Below, in pieces: positions 46,401 through 55,181 of a stretch of 64,000 nucleotides of DNA. A program made the translations under genes and the position numbers. A model generated the notes under the pieces. The model was not told where the DNA came from and ran no database searches. It was given only the letters and a program-made list of their open reading frames with translations. Source of the stretch: Streptomyces humi (GTDB taxonomy: Bacteria; Actinomycetota; Actinomycetes; Streptomycetales; Streptomycetaceae); the NCBI RefSeq assembly GCF_001005085.2, contig NZ_LBMU02000069.1, forward strand, positions 62,001 to 126,000, given 5' to 3'. Each line of letters opens with the position of its first letter. The stretch's first letter is position 1.

Positions 46401-48393
46401 CCGCGCGCTGCACGACGCCACCGCCGGCGTCGTGGCCGTGCAGAACGCGTGGCACAGCGGATTCGCCGCGCTGCGCCAGATCCGCTCGGTGAACCACGTG
46501 CTGTCCGGCAGGCCCGCCGACGGCAAACCGCTCGCCCACCGCGAACAGCACGCCGTGGGTGACGGCTGGCTGAGCGACGAACACACCGTCCCCGCCATCG
46601 GCGCCGTGTGGACGCCGGTCCTCGGCGTCCTGCGGGCGCTGGCCTACCGGGCCGCCTCGCCCGCGCTCTCCGCCGTCCAGCGCGAGCCGCTGCTCCTGCT
46701 GTTCGAGGCGCTGACCGAGGGGCCGCTCGCCGGCCTCGGGAGCACCCTGCGCGAGGTCGTGCTGGGCGAGCCGCACGACAAGCAGCAGCGGGCGGGCCAG
46801 GTGCTGCGCCGGGACGGCCGCACGGTGGTCGTGCTCGGCTGCCAGAGCGTGGACCCCCAGCTGGACAAGGTCGAGTGGCTGGCCCTGGACCACGACCCGT
46901 CCGGGGCGTTCGGCGCGGTCGGGCACTTCACTCTGGTCCACGAGACCCGGTACACCACCGGGACACCGGCGGACCGGCTCGCCCGGCTCACCCGGCTGGT
47001 ACGGGAGAAGGGCGCCGCGCCCTGGCGGCCCGAGGCCCCCGCGGAACTGGTGTCCGCTACGGACGGCGGCCTGGGCCCCGTCCAGGCCACGGTGCTGCTG
47101 GCCGGCCTGCCGCAGGCACCCGCCGCCGAGGAGCTGACCACCATCGGGCTGAAGCCCCGGCAACGGGCCTTCGGCGCCGGACTGCTCACCGCGCTGGGGG
47201 TGGACGAACAGCGGGCGCTGCTGGGCGCGCTGTTGCCGGACGACCCCGCGGACCTGTGGACGGACGGCCCCCGCACGGCCGCAGCGGGCCGCCTGTGGGC
47301 CGAGCGGCTGGGCACCCTGGTACGGCCCCCTGAGGACCTCAGCACCGAGCTCGCCGGCATGGGGATCAGCCACGCCGAGACCGTACTCAACCCCGCCCGG
47401 GTTCCCTGGCTCAGCCGCACCACGGTGTTCCGGCCCGACGCGGACGGCGACCTGGCGCCCGCCGACCCGTCGGCGGTGCCGAGCTCGTACGCGCTCACCG
47501 GGGCCGTGGACAGCCTTTCCGCGCTCGCGTACGTCCTGCCGTACGGGCATCCGCTGCGGGCCGGGCTGCCGGACGGACTGGCCGCGCTGCGCCGCCGGCT
47601 GACCGACCCCGAGCTGCTGCTCGACCTGGGCCTGGACTGGACCGAGAAGGGCGGCCCGACCTCCGTCCAGCTGCGCAAGGTGTACGGCCTGCCCGAGACC
47701 GGCGGCGCAGACGCGCACGGGGTGACCCGGGCCGGGGACACGCTGGTCCTGCGCCCCTGGTATGCGGACACGGAGCACGTCATGCTCCGGCCGGCCGCGC
47801 TGAGCGGCCCCGACGACCCCGTCCTCGGGCTGCTGGAGGGTCTGGTCGGCGCCGGGCGCGGGGCCGCTCTGGGCACCGTCCGCACGCTCCTCGGCGACAA
47901 CCTCGCGCGTGCCCTCGCTGCTCAGGGGCCCGCGGGGCACCCCCAGGACCCCACGGTCAGCGCGCCCGGGCTGGTGACGGAGGTCGCCGCGGCACACGGT
48001 CTGGGCGAGGACGCGGCGGCGCTCTACCTCCAGTTGCTGGCGCTGCCCGACCCGACCGACCGCAACTGCGCGCGCTGGACCGGCTGGAAGCCCGCCCGGG
48101 CGAAGAAGGCGCGTGCCGAGCTCGCGGCGACCGGCCTGGTCGTCGAGGCGAAGCGGCCACGTGCGGGCCGCACCCTGTTCCTGCCCTGCGGCTGGCGTGA
48201 CCTCAGGGCCCCGGCCCTGCCGGTGGAGACCTGGAAGGAGGCCCTCTACCCGGTCTCCGACGGCGACCGCACGCTGCCGCTGGTCCCCGTGCCGGAGCTG
48301 TTCGCCCGCGCCTGGGAACGCGTACAGGCCGGGGACGCGCCCGCGTACGAGCAGCTGACCACCCGGGCGACCCGCCGAGGCCGCCGCCGATGA
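43459..48393 (+). CDS. 1644-residue uncharacterised protein of the MoxR/vWA operon
   Basis: A very large cytoplasmic protein without signal peptide or membrane segments. The first 450 residues are helical and repeat-like (LGRAVPQFLPTFYEQAARVF, AAAFFGKAREAERVHALAVD), the middle contains beta-rich parts with many tryptophans (YWSNRPAEVFPVGGEQIPSW), and the last 130 residues include a winged-helix-like stretch (CARWTGWKPARAKKARAELA followed by TGLVVEAKR). Homologues in streptomycetes are often called DNA-binding proteins on that basis. It overlaps both neighbours by 4 bp, so it should be made in step with the DUF4132 and MoxR proteins; I infer a scaffold or effector role. Confidence 0.65.
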   Translation: MTTYDETTTAALLDAGAILPAGTTGREDADVLTARTYTHPALDDRRVVRLVPGTLGEAEDLALDFLGLARDPEAPEVGQVRRETLGFPAWALVHDPANGHHALALVKDVERLARQAKSKPGNAKEGFETLGERLGRAVPQFLPTFYEQAARVFLQHENTTYAAAFFGKAREAERVHALAVDEERQRAVFLEFAFAGALTVKALKEYVRDLARRLEPGVAWAQFRQLTVERCAAGMPPYASLPQDARGLVKAAGLDRVTEECALVADLLVSPAAVRAPASFWNAYRTVLPVLAERRPELRVRLLEIMPAGLGREVADDESWLALLAECGADLLLTEEGGEADAADWLTRWAQHRKHGAAYSHRSPATLALVERMVPRLRAAGRPVDLFTGRWRAGADLDLLDLCVAEGVALTVPDPDEEVYLPLGTWLGDERPGRRDLRAVAAEPRYRSLLSAAVEGLGRGQGKDLAAAAAHPVLGEVLREWLREAAAEFAAAAGLPAVEARLERLRPFRAVLQESPQAVRLLGGYDILPVLGRTLRAGVLDELGWAALDEALEQLDTEVRKDRDNSLAVTEAWPALILARGHRAVVVGPDGILLTHELRLPIQLDRWQRPRFRYTDGELLVMWRDGAKQYGYWSNRPAEVFPVGGEQIPSWWSGMDAANASIPLPGGGRATGGRTLHAGDTVLPPSRPVIGDGVTYWRQGRQGTQSVWLEYDPATGEHGRASLPALLASAVREDASLRHGSCEVLPLQPGLETSPFGTDGTVLGRWVRTEGEGAEARTVAGTPDGRTATLRAAVNGRVPLGALRLPGGAEPVVAQTYQSVALHAGDGTELGRVSFGESGGAYAAGTRLVPPVPFWHALRPRDERGSAVLRALTDESAGELLRTTATALAERREALARAGEDAQARAAVPAADQVAVTAVARALPELTDRRLLAGVAALVHAALRATESASNLATPPRELPRQPRQRTEGMFADYSPEHGGDRALHDATAGVVAVQNAWHSGFAALRQIRSVNHVLSGRPADGKPLAHREQHAVGDGWLSDEHTVPAIGAVWTPVLGVLRALAYRAASPALSAVQREPLLLLFEALTEGPLAGLGSTLREVVLGEPHDKQQRAGQVLRRDGRTVVVLGCQSVDPQLDKVEWLALDHDPSGAFGAVGHFTLVHETRYTTGTPADRLARLTRLVREKGAAPWRPEAPAELVSATDGGLGPVQATVLLAGLPQAPAAEELTTIGLKPRQRAFGAGLLTALGVDEQRALLGALLPDDPADLWTDGPRTAAAGRLWAERLGTLVRPPEDLSTELAGMGISHAETVLNPARVPWLSRTTVFRPDADGDLAPADPSAVPSSYALTGAVDSLSALAYVLPYGHPLRAGLPDGLAALRRRLTDPELLLDLGLDWTEKGGPTSVQLRKVYGLPETGGADAHGVTRAGDTLVLRPWYADTEHVMLRPAALSGPDDPVLGLLEGLVGAGRGAALGTVRTLLGDNLARALAAQGPAGHPQDPTVSAPGLVTEVAAAHGLGEDAAALYLQLLALPDPTDRNCARWTGWKPARAKKARAELAATGLVVEAKRPRAGRTLFLPCGWRDLRAPALPVETWKEALYPVSDGDRTLPLVPVPELFARAWERVQAGDAPAYEQLTTRATRRGRRR

Positions 48394-49592
48394 CCACGAT
48401 CCGCACCACCGCCGAGGACGACCCGTCGATGACCGTCACCACCGCCCCGCTCCGCCAGATCGTCCCGCCCGAGGACCGCTACGCCACCGAACTGGCCTTT
48501 CTCGCCGCGTACGACGCCGGGCCGCGCCCGCCCGCGTGGCGGCTCACGCCCCGGGCCGTCGTCACCTTCGTCATGGGCAGCGACGGCCGGGCGCTGCGGC
48601 TGCCCGACGACGCGGAGGTGCCGGCGGGGGTGCCGCGCCGGCTCGTCGTGGCGGGCAAGTTCGTCGGCGACCGGGCACTGGTGGAACGCTGTGTGGTGAC
48701 GCTCGCCGGTGAGCGGGGGCTGCTGCTGGTCGGCGAGCCAGGCACCGCCAAGTCGATGCTGTCCGAGCTGCTGTCGGCCGCGGTGTGCGGCACCAGCGGT
48801 CTGGTCGTGCAGGGAACGGCGGGCACGACGGAGGACCAGCTCAAGTACGGCTGGAACTACGCCCTGCTGCTCGCGCAGGGCCCCAGCAGGCAGGCTCTCG
48901 TCCCGTCCCCCGTGCTCACCGCGATGTCCAGGGGTGCCGTCGCGCGGGTGGAGGAGGTCACGCGGTGTCTGCCCGAAGTCCAGGACTCGCTGGTGTCGTT
49001 GCTGTCCGAGCGGCGTATCGCGGTGCCCGAACTCGCTGGCACCGAGGACGCGTTGGCGCATGCCGCGCCCGGCTTCACGCTCATCGCCACGGCCAACCTG
49101 CGGGACCGGGGCGTCTCGGAGATGTCGGCGGCGCTCAAGCGGCGCTTCAACTTCGAGACGGTGGGCCCCATCCCGGACCTGGACGCCGAGACCGCGCTGG
49201 TCCGTGGGCAGGCCCGGGCGTCGGTGGAGCGGGCCGGGGCGCCCTTCCAGGTCGACGACGCGGTGCTGGAGGCTCTGGTGACCGCGTTCCGCGACCTGCG
49301 CGAGGGGCGGTCGGCCGAGGGCTGGGAGGTGGAGCGTCCGTCCACGGTGATGAGCACGGCGGAGGCGGTGTCGGTGGCGGGCGCGCTGGCCCTGGCCGCG
49401 GCCTACTTCCCGGGCGACCGCGACGTCCTCGGCCTGCTGCCCGGCCATCTCCTGGGGGTCGTGCGCAAGGACGACCCCGCCGACGCGGCCCGGCTGCGCG
49501 GCTACTGGGACGGCCCGGTCCGACGGCGCGCGGAGCAGGGCTCGGCGACCTGGCGCACCCTGTGGGACCTGCGCACGGTCCTGGAGGCGTGA
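48390..49592 (+). CDS. MoxR-type AAA+ ATPase (YehL-like)
   Basis: A 400-residue AAA+ ATPase. Walker A is GEPGTAKS at 115-122, the MoxR-type loop with Ala before Lys. Walker B is VARVEEV at 184-190: the first acid is Glu rather than Asp, a variation of the YehL branch. Sensor 1 is N236 in IATAN, and the arginine finger is in ALKRRFNFE at 248-256. MoxR ATPases act with vWA proteins to remodel or metallate targets; the vWA partner is encoded next. ATGA overlap with the upstream gene; the stop is 4 bp before the next start. Confidence 0.9.
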   Translation: MTTIRTTAEDDPSMTVTTAPLRQIVPPEDRYATELAFLAAYDAGPRPPAWRLTPRAVVTFVMGSDGRALRLPDDAEVPAGVPRRLVVAGKFVGDRALVERCVVTLAGERGLLLVGEPGTAKSMLSELLSAAVCGTSGLVVQGTAGTTEDQLKYGWNYALLLAQGPSRQALVPSPVLTAMSRGAVARVEEVTRCLPEVQDSLVSLLSERRIAVPELAGTEDALAHAAPGFTLIATANLRDRGVSEMSAALKRRFNFETVGPIPDLDAETALVRGQARASVERAGAPFQVDDAVLEALVTAFRDLREGRSAEGWEVERPSTVMSTAEAVSVAGALALAAAYFPGDRDVLGLLPGHLLGVVRKDDPADAARLRGYWDGPVRRRAEQGSATWRTLWDLRTVLEA

Positions 49593-49596
49593 CGCC

Positions 49597-52500
49597 GTGC
49601 CCGACACCCCCGAAGACGCCGTGGCCGCCATGGCCGACTCCTCCGAGGACGCCGTGGCCGCCGTGCCCGACTCCTCCGAGGACGCCGTGGCAGCCATGGC
49701 CGACTCTCTCGAAGACGCCGTGGCCGCCGTGCCCGACTCCTCCGAAGACGCCGTGGTCCACTCCCCCGGGGCTGCACTCGCGGCCCTCACCGATCCGGCG
49801 GGTCCCTATCTGATCGGTGTACGGCACCACGCGCCGTCGCTGGCCGCGGCCGTGCCGGCCCTGTTGGACGGCGCGAAGCCGGACGTCCTGCTCGTGGAGC
49901 TGCCGGCCGAGTTGCAGGAGTGGCTGCCATGGCTCGCCCACGAGGAGACCCGGGCGCCGGTGGCGCTCGCCGCGGCACCGGCCGACGGCGGCGGTGGCCC
50001 GGCGTTCTACCCGTTCGCGGACTTCTCCCCGGAGCTGGCGGCGGTGCGGTGGGCCGCACGGCACCAGGTGCCGGTGGTGGCGTGTGACCTGCCGCTGGCC
50101 GACCGGGGGTGGCAGGAGCGGGAGCCCGCGGCGGCGCAGGGTCCGGGCGGGCTCTCGGCCGCCCTGCGCTCCCGGCTCACGGGCCGTCCCGGGGACGACC
50201 TGTGGGACCGGCTGGTGGAGACGGCCGCGCCCGGATCGACCCCGGAGGCACTGCGCCGGGCGGCCCTGCTGGCGGGGTGGGCGCTGCGGACGGAGTCGGC
50301 CGTGCCGGAGGTGGATCTGCGGCGGGAGGAGTGGATGCGCGCACGGCTGGCCGAGGCGACGGCGAAGGGTGAGCGAGCGGCCGCGGTGGTCGGCGCCTTC
50401 CACACACCCGCGCTGGTGCGCCCGGCCAGGGGTGCGGGGCCGCGATCGACGTGCGGCTACCGCCGCGCGGGCGCGACGAGCCCCGGCCGGCCGGCACCCG
50501 AATGGACCACCTCCCTCATCCCCTACACCTACGCCCTCCTGGACGAGCGCTCCGGTTACCCGGCCGGTATCCGCGATCCCGAATGGCAGCACATGGTCCT
50601 CGAAGCGGCCGGTGAACCCACCGCTCTGGAGGACACGTTGACCCGCGCGGCGGTCCGGATCTGCGCCGCCCTCCGCGAGCAGGGCCACCCCTCGGGTCCC
50701 GCCGACGCGAAGGAGATCATCCGTCTCGCCGGGGACCTGGCGCGCCTGCGCAACCTGCCCGCCGCGGGCCGCGGCGAGCTGGTCGAGGCGGTCCAGACGG
50801 TACTGGCGCAGGGCGAACCGTACGGCCGGGGCCGAGCCGTCGCACGGGCGATGGAGACCGTCCTGATCGGCGGCCGCACCGGCCGGCCCGCCCCCGGCGC
50901 ACCGCGCAGCGGCCTCGTCCCCGCGGTGGAGGCCGAGATCGCCGCGCTCGGTCTGCCCGGCCCGTCCGACGGCGCCCCCGGAACCGTCCGGGACCTGCGC
51001 CTCGACCCCCTCCGCTCGGATCTCGACCGCCGCCGTGAACTGCTGCTGCGCCGCCTGGCGTTGTGCTCGGTGCCGTACGCCGAGGCCAGGTCGGTGACCG
51101 GTGCCGGCGGCGCCGACGCGCTGACCTCACGCTGGGAGGTCCGCTGGACGCCGGCCACCGCCGCGATGCTGGCCGCGGCCGGGGTCCGCGGCGTCACCCT
51201 CGCCCAGGCCGCCGAGGGCCTGCTGCGCGAGCGGGCCCGCAAGGAACGGGACGCCGGCGGCCCCACCGCGGCACAGGTGCTCGACGGTCTGGAACAGGCG
51301 GCGCACTGCGGTCTGCCCGGACTCGTGGACGAACGGCTCGGTGACACCGCCGAGGTGCTGCCGGACTCCGGCACCCTCCCCGAACTCCTCACCGGCCTGG
51401 CCCTGACGGACCGCCTGCGGACCGGTCACATCGCGGGACTCGACCCCGACGAGGAGCGTGCCGCCAGGGCCGTCGCCGTGGCCGAGCTGCTCACGGCCGC
51501 GGCGGTGCGCCAGGTGGACGGCCTCACCGGGTCCGAGGATCCGGCCGACGCCCATGCCCTGCTCGAACTCGCCCACCGGGCCGACCTGTTGGGCGGTGTC
51601 CGGCTCACGGACGCGCTGGCCCGGCTCGCGGCCGACGGTTCCGCGTTGATGCGAGGTGCCGCCGGGGCCGTCCGGGTGCTGCTCGGCCAGGAGGATCCGG
51701 GGGCGTTCGGCGACCGGGTGGCGTCATGGATCGACGGGGCGGTCGACGCCGATTCCCGGTCCGCGCTCACCGCCCGGCTGACGGGGCTGCTCACGGCGGC
51801 CGGGCGGCTGCTGGAGGCGGCGGCACCGACGCTGGAGCCCCTGGTCGGCCGGGTGTCCGAGCTGTCCGACGCGGACTTCCTCGCCCGGCTCCCGGCCCTG
51901 CGCGGCGGTTTCGACACGCTGAGCCCGGCCGACCGGGAGCGTCTGCTGACCGGTGTCGAAGGGCGTCTGGGCACCGACCGGCTGGCCGACACCGGCGCGG
52001 TCGACCCCGCCGACCTGGCCACCTGGACGGGCGCGGACCTCGCCGCCCGCGAGACGCTGCGCGCGCTCGGCCTGCTGCCCGCGCCCCGGGTGCGGACGGA
52101 ACCCGAGACGGTCGGCACCGCCGTTCCGGTCACGGAGGACCGCCGGCTGTCGCCCGCCGACCGCTGGCGTCTGCTCCTGGGCCGGCGGTCCGACCGGCTT
52201 CCCCCGTCGGCACGGGCGCTGGCCACCGCCCTGGACGAGCTGTACGGCAGTGGGCGCGGCGAGGGCAGCCGGGGCGAGCTCGGCGGCGGGGGCGGCGGCG
52301 GGCGCGAGGCACCGTATCCGGGGGTGCGGGAGTGGTCGGAGGAGCTGGCGGCCCTGTTCGGGCCCGGGATCAGGGAGGAGGTGCTGGCGGCGGCCGCCGC
52401 GACGGGCCGTCAGGATGTGCTGGCCGAGCTGGACCCGGACACCGTGCGGCCCTCCGTGGACCTGCTGCGTTCGGTGCTGCGGCATGCCGGCGGGCTGCCC

Positions 52501-53247
52501 GAGGCCCGTCTTGCGGCACTGCGCCCGCTGGTACGCCGGCTGGTGGACGAGCTGACGCGGGAGCTGGCGACCCGGCTGCGCCCGGCGCTGCACGGCACCG
52601 TCCTGCCGCGTCCCAGCAGGCGTCCCGGCGGCGGCCTGGACCTGCCGCGCACCCTGCGGGCCAACCTGGCGACGGCCCGCCGGGCGTCGGACGGCACGGT
52701 CCGCGTGATCCCGGAGCATCCCGTCTTCCGGACCCGGGCCCGGCGAGCGGCCGACTGGCGGCTGGTCCTGGTCACCGACGTGTCGGGGTCCATGGAGGCG
52801 TCGACGGTCTGGGCGGCGCTCACGGCCTCGGTGCTGGCCGGTGTGCCGACGCTGTCCACGCACTTCCTGGCGTTCTCCACCGAGGTCATCGACCTCACCG
52901 AGCATGTCTCCGACCCGTTGTCGCTGCTGCTGGAGGTCAGCGTGGGCGGCGGCACCCACATCGCGGCCGGGCTGCGGCACGCGCGGGAGCTGGTGACCGT
53001 GCCGTCCCGCACGCTCGTGGTCGTGGTCAGCGACTTCGAGGAGGGCCATCCGGTCGGCGGGCTGCTCGCGGAGGTCAGGGCGCTGGTCGGGGCGGGTTGT
53101 CATGTGCTGGGGTGCGCGAGCCTGGACGATTCGGGGCGCCCGCGCTACTCCACCGGGGTGGCGGGGCAGTTGGTCGGCGCCGGGATGCCGGTGGCCGCGC
53201 TCAGCCCGCTGGAACTCGCCCGCTGGGTAGGGGAGAAGATCGCATGA
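49597..53247 (+). CDS. DUF5682-vWA fusion protein (YehM-YehP-like)
   Basis: A 1216-residue fusion. After a 50-residue repeat region comes a DUF5682 domain opening with GPYLIGVRHHAPSLAAAVPA (69-88) and PDVLLVELPAELQEWLPWLA, a TraB/EreA-like start with paired His. A long helical middle and a Gly-rich linker (about 895-905) lead to a vWA domain with a complete MIDAS: D1061-x-S1063-x-S1065 in DVSGSM, T1120 in GGGTH and D1146 in VVSDFEEG. In E. coli the two parts are separate proteins. GTG at 49597 was used; the repeats make the true N terminus uncertain, and GTG or ATG codons within them could serve. Confidence 0.85.
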   Translation: MPDTPEDAVAAMADSSEDAVAAVPDSSEDAVAAMADSLEDAVAAVPDSSEDAVVHSPGAALAALTDPAGPYLIGVRHHAPSLAAAVPALLDGAKPDVLLVELPAELQEWLPWLAHEETRAPVALAAAPADGGGGPAFYPFADFSPELAAVRWAARHQVPVVACDLPLADRGWQEREPAAAQGPGGLSAALRSRLTGRPGDDLWDRLVETAAPGSTPEALRRAALLAGWALRTESAVPEVDLRREEWMRARLAEATAKGERAAAVVGAFHTPALVRPARGAGPRSTCGYRRAGATSPGRPAPEWTTSLIPYTYALLDERSGYPAGIRDPEWQHMVLEAAGEPTALEDTLTRAAVRICAALREQGHPSGPADAKEIIRLAGDLARLRNLPAAGRGELVEAVQTVLAQGEPYGRGRAVARAMETVLIGGRTGRPAPGAPRSGLVPAVEAEIAALGLPGPSDGAPGTVRDLRLDPLRSDLDRRRELLLRRLALCSVPYAEARSVTGAGGADALTSRWEVRWTPATAAMLAAAGVRGVTLAQAAEGLLRERARKERDAGGPTAAQVLDGLEQAAHCGLPGLVDERLGDTAEVLPDSGTLPELLTGLALTDRLRTGHIAGLDPDEERAARAVAVAELLTAAAVRQVDGLTGSEDPADAHALLELAHRADLLGGVRLTDALARLAADGSALMRGAAGAVRVLLGQEDPGAFGDRVASWIDGAVDADSRSALTARLTGLLTAAGRLLEAAAPTLEPLVGRVSELSDADFLARLPALRGGFDTLSPADRERLLTGVEGRLGTDRLADTGAVDPADLATWTGADLAARETLRALGLLPAPRVRTEPETVGTAVPVTEDRRLSPADRWRLLLGRRSDRLPPSARALATALDELYGSGRGEGSRGELGGGGGGGREAPYPGVREWSEELAALFGPGIREEVLAAAAATGRQDVLAELDPDTVRPSVDLLRSVLRHAGGLPEARLAALRPLVRRLVDELTRELATRLRPALHGTVLPRPSRRPGGGLDLPRTLRANLATARRASDGTVRVIPEHPVFRTRARRAADWRLVLVTDVSGSMEASTVWAALTASVLAGVPTLSTHFLAFSTEVIDLTEHVSDPLSLLLEVSVGGGTHIAAGLRHARELVTVPSRTLVVVVSDFEEGHPVGGLLAEVRALVGAGCHVLGCASLDDSGRPRYSTGVAGQLVGAGMPVAALSPLELARWVGEKIA
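49612..49743 (+). repeat. 33-bp in-frame tandem repeat at the DUF5682-vWA N terminus
   Basis: Four 33-bp units start at 49612, 49645, 49678 and 49711 with a fifth begun at 49744. Each encodes an 11-residue unit close to EDAVAAMADSS or EDAVAAVPDSS, alternating M-A and V-P. Because 33 is a multiple of three, copy-number change would alter length without shifting frame. The region precedes the conserved domain and probably forms an acidic flexible tail. Confidence 0.88.
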
Positions 53248-55028
53248 GTACCGAACTGCCCGCGGTCGCCCCGGCCGTGACCGCCGAGCTGGTCGCGGCT
53301 CTCTCGCCGCGGCTGCGCAAGCGGTTGGACGCGTGGGTCGCCAAGCTGGCGGACCGCCCGGTCGTCCGGGACGGCGACACCGTGCGCGTCACCGTCGACG
53401 ACGAGGGGTCCGTGCTCGAACTGCGCGCCCCCGGTGGCGTCGTGACCGACCCCGCGGCCGTCCGCTGCGGCTGCCTGCTGGCCCCGGACTGCCTGCACCG
53501 GGCGGCAGCGGCCTCGGCGGCCCCGGTGGCCGACACGCCGACCGGTGATGCCGGTGCAGCCGATGAGGCGGGCGAAGCCACCGAGGCCGGCGAAGCCACC
53601 GGGGCCGGGGAGGCCGCGAGGACCGCCGAGGAGGCGGCGCCGGAGTCCGCCGTCCCCGCGGCCGGCACCGCCGACGCACCCGCCACGGCCCCTCAACTCG
53701 CCGCCGCGCAGGCCGTCCTCGACGCCGTGGCCGCCGTTCTCGACGCCGGCACCGACGGTGGCGGTGCCGTGCTCCAGGCGGAGTTGCTGCGGGCCGCGCA
53801 CACCGCGCGCCTCGCCGGTCTCCCCCGGGCCGCCTCCGCGGCGGTCTCCGTGGTCACGGCGTTGCGCGCGGCGCGCGCCGCGGACCCGGCGTTCCGGCTC
53901 GCCGAGCTCGTCACCGCCCTGTCGGAGGCGCTGTACGTGGCCCACCGGGTGCCGTCGTCGACCGGCCGCGAGCTGACCGAACTGCGGGGCACCGTAAGGC
54001 AGTCGTACACCCCCGACGGTTCACTGCGCCTGTACGGCCTGTTCTCCGAGCCCGTGCTCACCGCGAGCGGCTACGCGGGAGCGGTCACCTGGACCGCGGA
54101 CGCCGCCGGCCGGCTGTGCAGCGTCTCGGACGTGGCCCCCGGCGGCGCGGGCCGCGCGGTGGGCGCCGCCGACCGTGCCGTACGCGTCGGTGACACGGCC
54201 CTGACGCACCGGGAGTTGTCGCGGGCGGGCCTCGCGGTCTCCGGGGCGACGCTGTCGCCGACCGGGCGGCTCGGCGCCGGCAAGGGGGTACGGGCCGTGC
54301 GTGCCCCGGGTGTGGACTGGCGGGCCGAGCCACTGGACCGGTGGTGGGCGGTGCCGGTGACCGAGCAGGTCGGGCGGGCCCTCGGCGGCGGCCACGACCT
54401 GCTGTTCCTGGAGGTGACGCCGGTCGGCACGGTGCGGGAGGCGGCGGGTGACTGCCTGCTGGCCGACTGCGGCGGGCTGCCGCTGCGGCTGACGGTGGCG
54501 CACGACCATCCGGCGCTGCCGTTCCGCGACAACCTGCGGCTGCTGGCCGCCGCCCGGGGCAGCCGGCTGCGCGTGATCGCACGGCTCGTCCCGGCCCCGC
54601 ACGCCCGTGCCCGGCTGCTCGCGAGCGAGCACCCCACCATCGCCGGGCTCCGGGTCGACCTGGGGCTGGACCGGCTCCAGCAGGCGGACCTGCCCGCGCC
54701 GGAACCGGCCGGCACCGCGCCCACGCCCGCGGAGGCGCCCATCCATGTGCTGCGCCGCCGGGTCGAACAGGCGGCCTCGGGCGGCCGGCGTGTGCTGGCC
54801 TTCCCAGGGAACTCCGCGGCCGACGCGGCTCGTCTGGACCGGCACGGGCTCGCCACGGCCGGCGATATCCTCGACGAACTGCTCGCCGCGGCGGCGGAAC
54901 GTTCGCGCGACGCCTTCGGCCGTCTCCTTCCGGCGGACACCGGCCGTTTCGCACGGGCCTGGCTGACCGCGGCGCGCTACACGGACGAGGTCGAGCGGGT
55001 GCTGTGCGCCGCCGCCTGGGGCGGTTGA
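53244..55028 (+). CDS. SWIM zinc-finger protein (YehQ-like)
   Basis: A 594-residue protein with a SWIM zinc finger near its start: C75-x-C77-x5-C83-x-H85 in VRCGCLLAPDCLH. SWIM fingers bind DNA or protein. It is followed by an Ala/Glu/Gly-rich linker of short repeats (GEATEAGEATGAGEAA region, about 100-130) and a long helical and beta region with no known domain. ATGA overlap with the DUF5682-vWA gene makes it the last gene of the operon, in the order seen for E. coli yehP-yehQ. Tandem hairpins follow its stop. Confidence 0.85.
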   Translation: MSTELPAVAPAVTAELVAALSPRLRKRLDAWVAKLADRPVVRDGDTVRVTVDDEGSVLELRAPGGVVTDPAAVRCGCLLAPDCLHRAAAASAAPVADTPTGDAGAADEAGEATEAGEATGAGEAARTAEEAAPESAVPAAGTADAPATAPQLAAAQAVLDAVAAVLDAGTDGGGAVLQAELLRAAHTARLAGLPRAASAAVSVVTALRAARAADPAFRLAELVTALSEALYVAHRVPSSTGRELTELRGTVRQSYTPDGSLRLYGLFSEPVLTASGYAGAVTWTADAAGRLCSVSDVAPGGAGRAVGAADRAVRVGDTALTHRELSRAGLAVSGATLSPTGRLGAGKGVRAVRAPGVDWRAEPLDRWWAVPVTEQVGRALGGGHDLLFLEVTPVGTVREAAGDCLLADCGGLPLRLTVAHDHPALPFRDNLRLLAAARGSRLRVIARLVPAPHARARLLASEHPTIAGLRVDLGLDRLQQADLPAPEPAGTAPTPAEAPIHVLRRRVEQAASGGRRVLAFPGNSAADAARLDRHGLATAGDILDELLAAAAERSRDAFGRLLPADTGRFARAWLTAARYTDEVERVLCAAAWGG

Positions 55029-55046
55029 CCCGGCGCGACGACCGAT

Positions 55047-55081
55047 CGCGGGCCGCCGCTCCCCCGTGCCGGCGGCCCGCG
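55047..55081 (+). terminator. terminator of the DUF4132-MoxR-vWA-SWIM operon
   Basis: A 12-bp perfect stem (55047-55058 with 55070-55081) with an 11-nt loop starts 18 nt after the SWIM stop. A second small hairpin, ACCGGA-GTCC-TCCGGT, follows at 55084-55099. Together they make a strong end to the operon. Confidence 0.75.
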
Positions 55082-55181
55082 TGACCGGAGTCCTCCGGTC
55101 CGGTGTCGGTTGAAGCATGCGGCAGCCGGCCGGTGCGGGGGTATGCGTACAACTGCGTAGGGGACGGGCAGAGAGGAACAC

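Noticed and set aside
43765..47997. Several 400-700-codon antisense frames inside the 1644-residue gene
   Set aside because: Composition is typical of G+C-driven shadow frames, and they are not conserved-looking; the plus-strand gene has overlapping starts and stops with its neighbours.
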